This document shows positions 62,501 through 64,000 of a stretch of 64,000 bases of DNA, in pieces. The DNA lies in NCBI GenBank assembly GCA_905221605.1, contig CAJNDS010002331.1, positions 1-64,000 of the forward strand. The letters run 5' to 3'. A program made the translations under genes and the position numbers. Every line of letters begins with the position of its first letter. The first letter of the stretch is position 1. Source of the stretch: Symbiodinium natans. Lineage: Eukaryota; Sar; Dinophyceae; Suessiales; Symbiodiniaceae. The notes below the pieces were generated by a model that saw nothing but the letters and a program-made list of their open reading frames with translations, did not search any database and was not told the DNA's origin.

Positions 62501-64000
62501 CCCTAAACCCTAAAACCTAAACCCTAAACCCTAAACCCTAAACCCTAAACCCTAAACCCTAAACCCTAAACCCTAAACCCTAAACCCTAAACCCTAAACC
62601 CTAAACCCTAAACCCTAAACCCAACCCCGCCCAAAACAATCAACAAACGAAAGGCTCGGCTGCCTCGCGGTCGGGGTCGAAACGCAGCAAGAGTGAGCCG
62701 AAGACCAGCAGTTCGGCCTCTGCTGGCATGAGCTTTGGGCTTAGGATGTTTGTTATAAGGCTTAGGGTTTTGGGTTTAGGGTCCAGGATTTAGGGTCTAG
62801 GGTTAGGGTTTCGGGTTTAGGGTTTAGGCTTTGGGGTTTAGGGTTTAGGGTTTAGGGTTTGGGGTTTAGGGTGTAGGGTTTCGGGCTTTTGGGATTTCGG
62901 GGATGTCCCAGCTCGAGGAAGGTGCCCAAAGGACATCGCGGATCATTCTCATGGCCACAGAACCCCAGTAGGACTGACCTGACAGGACCCATGGAACATA
63001 TGCAGAGGACGACGCACAAATTGAAGATCTAAGGGTTCAGGGTCTGATTTTGAAGATTACAGAACCACGGCTGCGGTTTCTCAAGATGAAGAGCAATGGC
63101 TTTCTTGGATTGCAATTTGAAAGTCTAGGGCTTGCGGCTTAGGGCCGCAGTTTGAAGAATAGGGGTCAGGGTTTAGGGTTGAGGGTCTAGGGTGTAGGGT
63201 TTAGGGTTTCGAGTCGGTTTAGGGTCTGGGGAAAAAGCCAGGAGACTGTCGGCCAGTCAATGCGTCCTGCGACAGATGATGAGTGGGGCTTAAGGTCTAG
63301 GGTTCCAAGTATGGGCCCCTACTTTGGGTCCCTTGTTATACAACCCTTACATACACTATGTATATACATATATATAACTTTACATATATATATATATATA
63401 TATGTATAGGGCCCATACTTCAGATCACTATAAACAAGGGTAAGGGACCATACTAAGGGCCCATGGTTCAAACCTTATATAGGGGCTTAAGGGGCTGAGG
63501 GACTTTACGGGTCAAAGGGCATAAGAAACACAGCGTAATTTGGGGTTTTGGGTCCTAACTGCTAAACCCTACACCCTCAACCCTTAGTGCTGTTAAAGGT
63601 CTTGGGGTTTAGGTTTGTCTGCCGGCGGAGGTTGGAGGGCTTCCCACTGAGGGCTTAAGGCTTAGGATTCACGGTGCAATTTAGGGTTTAGGGTTTAGGG
63701 TTTAGGGTTTAGGGTTTAGGGTTTAGGGTTTAGGGTTTAGGGTTTAGGGTTTAGGGTTTAGGAAGGGTGAAGGTGTCGGCACCCCGAAGAAAGTCAGAGC
63801 AAGTTGTGATAACCACCTACACCCTCCACCCTGAACCTTAAACCCTAAACCCTAATAACTCGCCTGCTTGTAGCCCTGCAGCCCCAGGTGTAACCATTAA
63901 AAAAAATGAGCCCCCGGCATTGGGGGGGGGGGGGCAGGGGGAGCCCTTTATCTTTATTAATAAGAATGGGAACATACCCCTATAGACCCTAAACCCTAAA
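37490..64000 (-). CDS. OGDH: 2-oxoglutarate dehydrogenase E1 component, multi-exon gene, 5' end outside window
   Basis: Thiamine-diphosphate E1 subunit of the mitochondrial 2-oxoglutarate dehydrogenase complex (TCA cycle), which decarboxylates 2-oxoglutarate and passes the succinyl group to E2. About 27 short exons on the minus strand carry the family's C-terminal half in the right order: IDWPTAELLVFGSLL, HVRLSGQDVERGTFNQRH, IHDQ, NSSLSE, LGFEYGYS, MWEAQFGDFANSAQ, LVMLLPHGLEGQGPEHSS, RPERFLQLVDDP, TTPANLFHVLRRQ, KPLVLMSAKYLL, GTRFQRVI, KRLIFCSGKVFYEL, VALQRLEQVAPFPAM, GAEMVWVQEEPINMGPWSYV, then a GR-like tail. HDQ after NQRH favours OGDH over the 2-oxoadipate paralogue. Donors are GT, GC or GA and acceptors AG|G. 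Introns (0.3-2.5 kb) are filled with heptamer arrays and small inverted repeats. The PSD gene follows on the same strand. The identity is secure; some exon edges and the C-terminus are not. Confidence 0.9.
37683..37780. mobile_element. Family F inverted-repeat element
   Basis: Ends TCGCTTAAGAAACCCCCC.. and ..TTTCTTAAGCAAATAGT, with internal TTCCTTATAAGGGTAATAGA. Related copies at 17540-17612, 55403-55520 and 59283-59372. Confidence 0.7.
37955..38024 (-). CDS. OGDH: OGDH exon, ERPLRCIARPAAASAASGAA
   Basis: Encodes ERPLRCIARPAAASAASGAA then KAE, corresponding to the family's GR..SASPATG..  tail. Acceptor TTCCCGCAG|G is strong. GT donor in phase 1, formed where the heptamer array starts. Confidence 0.85.
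38102..38169. mobile_element. Family H inverted-repeat element
   Basis: TTGGGATGTTCCCCC with AACAGTCCTTAATGGGGATT inside, reverse ordered relative to the copy at 1463. Confidence 0.75.
38678..38761 (-). CDS. OGDH: OGDH exon, EEPINMGPWSYVAPRF...
   Basis: 84 nt encoding EEPINMGPWSYVAPRFATAL then RELSPDRQ. Acceptor GCAG|G preceded directly by heptamer, GC donor, phase 0. The strongest single motif in the gene. Confidence 0.94.
39126..39204 (+). repeat. AT-rich microsatellite
   Basis: ATAAAT units followed by pure AT dinucleotides, in an OGDH intron. Confidence 0.95.
39638..39707 (-). CDS. OGDH: OGDH exon, GCHLTWAEVV...MVWVQ
   Basis: Encodes GCHLTWAEVVAAQHPGAE then MVWVQ. Acceptor GCAG|G and a clear GA donor (CAG|GACC). 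It joins in frame to EEPINMG, giving the invariant W.QEEP.N.G. Confidence 0.93.
39762..40180. mobile_element. Family J element, second copy
   Basis: Bounded on both sides by TTTAGGG arrays, so both edges are well defined. Shares ends and core with the copy at 19676. Confidence 0.75.
40383..40480. mobile_element. Family I inverted-repeat element
   Basis: Ends GCTGGTTCTTAGTAGGGAAT.. and ..ATTCCCTACTAAGAACCAGC. Other copies at 55854-55977 and 56304-56391. Confidence 0.88.
40791..40937. mobile_element. Family D inverted-repeat element
   Basis: Ends CATGGAGGTTCATGGGCAGC.. and ..GCTACCCATGAACCTCCAAG, followed by an AAG trinucleotide tract. Confidence 0.8.
40992..41011 (-). CDS. OGDH: OGDH micro-exon, VAPFPA
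   Basis: 20-nt exon encoding VAPFPA plus two bases of Met. It completes RLEQVAPFPAM, as in the family's RVEQLaPFP. Acceptor TCAG|G, GT donor. Confidence 0.85.
41378..41406 (-). CDS. OGDH: OGDH exon, GVVALQRLEQ
   Basis: 29-nt exon encoding GVVALQRLEQ, the VA..R.EQL motif. Acceptor CCAG|G, GC donor, phase 0. Confidence 0.9.
42198..42404. mobile_element. Family D element with internal heptamer insertion
   Basis: Ends CACTTGGAGGTTCATGGTA.. and ..TACCATGAACCTCCAAGCA; TTTAGGG-type units interrupt it at about 42229-42285. Confidence 0.8.
42441..42477 (-). CDS. OGDH: OGDH exon, VFYELHHARCVR
   Basis: Encodes VFYELHHARCVR. Acceptor CGAG|G, GC donor in phase 1, joining to GVVALQRLEQ. Confidence 0.9.
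42650..42842 (-). repeat. C5-7A3-4 variant array
   Basis: Degenerate CCCCCCAAAA-type units grading into CCCCAAAACA. It looks like a far-diverged telomere-type tract. Confidence 0.85.
42882..42917 (-). CDS. OGDH: OGDH exon, VSCKRLIFCSGK
   Basis: Encodes VSCKRLIFCSGK, the VKRL.FCSGK motif. Acceptor TGAG|G (or a second AG 5 nt inside), GC donor, phase 0 to the next exon to give SGKVFYEL. Confidence 0.92.
43978..44014 (-). CDS. OGDH: OGDH exon, RGSGDNMTTEEPP
   Basis: Encodes RGSGDNMTTEEPP in the variable loop before KRLIFCSGK. It joins the GA donor upstream in phase. Its own donor is ambiguous: a GA site after MTT keeps phase 0 with the next exon, and GC sites further on are possible. Confidence 0.6.
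44663..45562 (+). other. 0.9 kb insertion of unknown nature inside a CCCCTAAA array
   Basis: Non-repetitive DNA bounded on both sides by the same octamer variant (CCCCTAAA). Two overlapping plus-strand frames, 44665-45024 (119 codons) and 45012-45488 (158 codons), look like one coding region with a frameshift, e.g. WLSPVNVASWKPQQLPLG and LAHWGVNEEVPSICIAP. No family recognised. It lies antisense in an OGDH intron. It could be a retrocopy or a truncated transposon. Confidence 0.45.
45564..45835 (-). repeat. CCCCTAAA octamer array
   Basis: About 30 octamers with few variants. The same variant lies at 44630-44662 on the other side of the 0.9 kb insertion. Confidence 0.95.
45836..45912 (-). CDS. 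OGDH: OGDH exon, RSPLAHLASGTRFQRVIQET
   Basis: Encodes PC, then RSPLAHLASGTRFQRVIQET, then EVL. GTRFQRVI matches the family's GT.FQRVI. Acceptor GCAG|G and a GA donor in phase 1. Confidence 0.9.
46340..46386 (-). CDS. OGDH: OGDH exon, AKPLVLMSAKYLLHH
   Basis: Encodes AKPLVLMSAKYLLHH, the RKPLI.M.PK.LLRH motif. Acceptor CGAG|G, GC donor in phase 2. The plus strand is open and coding-like here too, but the minus frame fits the gene. Confidence 0.9.
46674..46790. mobile_element. Family C inverted-repeat element
   Basis: Ends CCCTAAGGGTCCATGTACC.. and ..TGTACATGGACCCTCAGGG. Related copies at 4446-4540, 8355-8500, 14141-14250 and 50931-51075. Confidence 0.75.
47074..47174. mobile_element. Family H inverted-repeat element
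   Basis: Ends CTTGGGATGTTTCCCC.. and ..GGGGGAATATCCCAA. Other copies at 1463-1535 and 38102-38169. Confidence 0.8.
47471..47501 (-). CDS. OGDH: OGDH exon, QVHRTFARGS
   Basis: 31-nt exon encoding QVHRTFARGS. It links LRR to KPLVLM, giving LRRQ....R..KPL. Acceptor CGAG|G, GC donor, both junctions in phase. Confidence 0.8.
48052..48093 (-). CDS. OGDH: OGDH exon, YITTPANLFHVLRR
   Basis: Encodes YITTPANLFHVLRR, the TTPANLFH.LRRQ motif. Acceptor CGAG|G, GC donor in phase 2; the next exon begins with the base that completes Arg and then Gln. Fragments of an inverted-repeat family flank it on both sides. Confidence 0.92.
48649..48691 (-). CDS. OGDH: OGDH exon, ESFEYHRNIMVAQL
   Basis: Encodes ESFEYHRNIMVAQL, just upstream of TTPAN where relatives have CNMQVVxP or similar. 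Acceptor CCAG|G. The donor (GT at 48648) does not close in phase with the next exon, so an edge is wrong or a tiny exon is missing. Confidence 0.6.
49148..49363 (+). CDS. Hypothetical coding fragment
   Basis: Plus-strand frame from an internal ATG: MPKKKEWTEVEAEFVAFSLS, then a Leu/Arg-rich helix-like stretch. Codon pattern looks coding, but the minus strand is open here as well. It lies in an OGDH intron. Function unknown; possibly a transposon relic. Confidence 0.25.
   Translation: MPKKKEWTEVEAEFVAFSLSNLRSSDLKERLQQWCQLRRRACCRVTKTTLAETTADENDTATAWGRCGCQR
49768..49835 (-). CDS. OGDH: OGDH linker exon (tentative)
   Basis: Encodes AQAVERSVRRLAVLQALGGV and a few more residues. Acceptor TGAG|G and a strong donor AGG|GTGAGA. 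The family linker here is not conserved, so identity rests on position, strand and splice signals. Confidence 0.5.
51093..51166 (-). CDS. OGDH: OGDH linker exon (tentative)
   Basis: Open on the minus strand with coding-like composition (AREAVANTLEATATGDAAG). It lies between the DPNVLWP and TTPANLF exons, where the family has a variable linker. Acceptor TCCAG|G is plausible and the donor is unresolved. Confidence 0.45.
51855..52104 (+). repeat. Long TTTAGGG array
   Basis: About 250 bp, the longest pure tract in the window, inside an OGDH intron. Confidence 0.97.
52129..52195 (-). CDS. OGDH: OGDH exon, DPNVLWPAETSELEEQ
   Basis: Encodes DPNVLWPAETSELEEQ and a few more residues; it continues FLQLVD with DP as in the family. 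Acceptor GCAG|G is clear. The donor is a guess (GC); a TGA lies in frame just downstream. Confidence 0.65.
53050..53305 (-). repeat. CCCTAAA array
   Basis: Long array ending about 45 bp from the GPEHSS exon. Confidence 0.95.
53351..53401 (-). CDS. OGDH: OGDH exon, GPEHSSARPERFLQLVD
   Basis: Encodes GPEHSSARPERFLQLVD, close to the invariant GPEHSSARLERFLQ. Acceptor GCAG|G and a GA donor, phase 0. The heptamer runs CCCTAAA into the acceptor on the sense strand. Confidence 0.93.
54366..54420 (-). CDS. OGDH: OGDH exon, WGNCSNLVMLLPHGLEGQ
   Basis: Encodes WGNCSNLVMLLPHGLEGQ, the LVLLLPHG.EGQGPEHSS block. Acceptor CAAG|G, GC donor. An inverted-repeat element begins about 9 bp beyond the acceptor. 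Confidence 0.92.
54429..54575. mobile_element. Inverted-repeat element abutting an OGDH exon
   Basis: Arms GGGGTTCCCCTACTACCCCC.. and ..GGGGGTAGTAGGGAAGCCC, with inner CCTAGGTTCCC / GGGAACCTAGG. It starts about 9 bp beyond the acceptor of the exon ending at 54420, so it contributes the intron's 3' end. Confidence 0.8.
55171..55241 (-). CDS. OGDH: OGDH exon, AQFGDFANSAQPIIDNFVAS
   Basis: Encodes AQFGDFANSAQPIIDNFVAS then GEQK. Acceptor GCAG|G, GT donor in phase 2. The next exon supplies the last base of the Lys codon and then Trp, giving GEQKW. Confidence 0.92.
55639..55707 (-). CDS. OGDH: OGDH exon, AILGFEYGYS...TMWE
   Basis: 69 nt encoding AILGFEYGYS, then a variable stretch, then TMWE. 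Acceptor AGAG|G, GC donor, phase 0. It joins to AQFGDF to give the invariant WEAQFGDF. Confidence 0.9.
55760..55850 (+). repeat. TTTGGGG variant array
   Basis: About 13 perfect copies of TTTGGGG following normal TTTAGGG units. Confidence 0.95.
55854..55977. mobile_element. Family I inverted-repeat element
   Basis: Ends TATCGGTTCGTAGTAGGGAT.. and ..CTCCCTACTAAGAACCAATA. Confidence 0.8.
56304..56391. mobile_element. Family I inverted-repeat element
   Basis: Shorter copy: ATCTTAGTACTAGGGCC.. and ..GCCCTACTAAGAAGTAG. Confidence 0.7.
56756..56785 (-). CDS. OGDH: OGDH exon, AIVCNSSLSE
   Basis: Encodes AIVCNSSLSE, the NS.LSE motif. Acceptor TGAG|G. The donor is unclear: a GA donor at 56758 would end the exon at LS, while ending after GAG would need a non-standard TT donor. 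Confidence 0.8.
57655..57920 (-). repeat. CCCTAAAA octamer array
   Basis: Mixed CCCTAAAA and CCCTAAA units, about 30 in all. Confidence 0.95.
58437..58465 (-). CDS. OGDH: OGDH exon, DLGLGEQSE
   Basis: 29-nt exon encoding SDLGLGEQSE across the junction. It fills the variable linker before NSSLSE. Acceptor ACAG|G, GC donor, in phase on both sides. Confidence 0.65.
58669..58796. mobile_element. Inverted-repeat element with an internal CCCTAAA array
   Basis: Arms CTACCCAAAGGCTCCTATGT.. (58669) and ..ACATTTGAGCCTTCAGGTAG (58796) enclose about six heptamers (58721-58765). Confidence 0.8.
59471..59515 (-). CDS. OGDH: OGDH exon, IIHDQGTAIPHSIL
   Basis: Encodes CIIHDQGTAIPHSIL, following NQRH exactly where the family has (A/H)V(L/I)HDQ. 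Acceptor CGAG|G, GC donor, phase 1 to phase 1. Confidence 0.8.
59540..59682 (-). repeat. CCCTAAA array
   Basis: About 20 units just upstream (sense) of the IIHDQ exon. Confidence 0.95.
59967..60074. mobile_element. Family B inverted-repeat element
   Basis: Best-conserved copy: GTGCCCTTTTTGGTTTTAAG, then ATTATAAGGGAACC, and ends GACCCGGGAGTAACC / GCCTACTTCCGGTTCTAG. Partial copies lie at about 19330, 32315, 32700, 43683, 43930, 48005 and 48140. Confidence 0.75.
60214..60516 (-). CDS. Hypothetical open region in an OGDH intron
   Basis: 100 codons on the minus strand (e.g. PPADDWVSGDIDEEDIFIGL). The plus strand is open too. No splice signals tie it to OGDH and the neighbouring exons join without it. 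It may be an inserted fragment. Confidence 0.25.
   Translation of the reverse strand: MVVRAVVGATLEERFTVQAPPADDWVSGDIDEEDIFIGLENALNAVPALILWRYTPALEWHPPWAQSTGTRGCAGPMNVRCNLKNSLKAVFCSFKSFLVT
60812..60866. repeat. Short hairpin
   Basis: TGGAATTAGGTACCCCAAAA pairs with TTTGGGTACCTCATTCCA. A diverged relative is near 10710-10800. Confidence 0.6.
60966..61004 (-). CDS. OGDH: OGDH exon, QDVERGTFNQRH
   Basis: Encodes GQDVERGTFNQRH, a highly conserved active-site-region block of this E1 family. Acceptor CCAG|G, donor GT. Both junctions close in frame. Confidence 0.9.
61103..61225. mobile_element. Small hairpin element
   Basis: Ends GAATATTCAACATACACC.. and ..GGTATGTTGAAATATTC, following a TTTAGGG array. 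Confidence 0.7.
61742..61779 (-). CDS. OGDH: OGDH exon, YVVHPPCHVRLSG
   Basis: Encodes YVVHPPCHVRLSG, the HVRLSG part of the conserved HVRLSGQDVERGTF block. Donor is GC with phase 1. The acceptor is uncertain and the exon may extend to about 61810. The plus strand is also open here and was set aside because the minus frame continues the family motif exactly. Confidence 0.75.
62383..62622 (-). repeat. Long CCCTAAA array
   Basis: About 33 units in the intron downstream of the AELLVFGSLL exon. Confidence 0.97.
62684..62717 (-). CDS. OGDH: OGDH exon, AELLVFGSLLL
   Basis: Encodes AELLVFGSLLL. Acceptor AGAG|G is clear. The donor is uncertain (GT at 62683, or a GA site further on), so the join to the next exon is not phase-proven. 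Confidence 0.75.
63247..63266 (-). CDS. OGDH: OGDH exon, RIDWPT
   Basis: 20-nt micro-exon encoding RIDWPT. Acceptor is a canonical CAG and donor is GT. It joins in phase to the next exon to give IDWPTAELLVFGSLL, matching the family's IDW..AE.LAFGSLL motif. Confidence 0.75.
63306..63473. mobile_element. Family A inverted-repeat element
   Basis: Good terminal inverted repeats (AAGTATGGGCCCCTACTTTG.. with ..ACTAAGGGCCCATGGTT) around an AT-dinucleotide core. Confidence 0.8.

Noticed and set aside
1-64000. Dinoflagellate spliced-leader relics, tRNA genes, CRISPR arrays, prokaryotic operons
   Set aside because: Looked for by eye; none seen. Absence was not tested by computation.

Overview
The window reads as nuclear DNA of an alveolate, most likely a dinoflagellate. 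The reasons are plant-type heptamer telomere motifs (TTTAGGG/CCCTAAA) scattered through the whole window on both strands, genes that all point the same way, very small exons, and introns whose donors are a mix of GT, GC and GA with acceptors of the form AG|G. Long open reading frames are almost absent outside one retroelement. Most of the long ones elsewhere are poly-Pro/poly-Gly translations of homopolymers or read-through of the heptamer.

The main result is that the apparently empty repeat landscape is the intron space of three tandem genes on the minus strand. (1) From the right edge (64000) down to about 37.5 kb lies the E1 component of 2-oxoglutarate dehydrogenase (OGDH), about 27 exons of 14 to 84 nt; the 5' end is outside the window. 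(2) From about 36.6 kb down to a stop at 8883 lies a phosphatidylserine decarboxylase (PSD) gene, about 25 exons of 11 to 93 nt. (3) From 7.7 kb to the left edge are a few exons of what looks like a WD40-repeat protein. The exons were found by reading GC-rich islands between heptamer arrays and checking that splice phases join and that the joined peptide follows the family's motif order. Nearly all junctions tested close in frame; exceptions are stated.

The introns hold heptamer arrays (pure and variant), homopolymer tracts, and at least ten families of short inverted-repeat elements resembling MITEs or introners. A 7.5 kb non-LTR retrotransposon (24.3-31.8 kb) sits inside a heptamer array in a PSD intron. 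It is a decayed LINE with an apurinic-type endonuclease, a reverse transcriptase and, unusually, a C-terminal ubiquitin-specific protease (USP) domain. A 0.9 kb plus-strand insertion of unknown nature sits in an OGDH intron (44.66-45.56 kb).

A small event at 36.45-36.55 kb appears to catch intron birth: a heptamer tract flanked by a perfect 22-bp direct duplication splits a continuous reading frame. No tRNA, rRNA or CRISPR was seen, and no dinoflagellate spliced-leader relic was noticed. All gene models come from reading the sequence by eye; no alignment was run.
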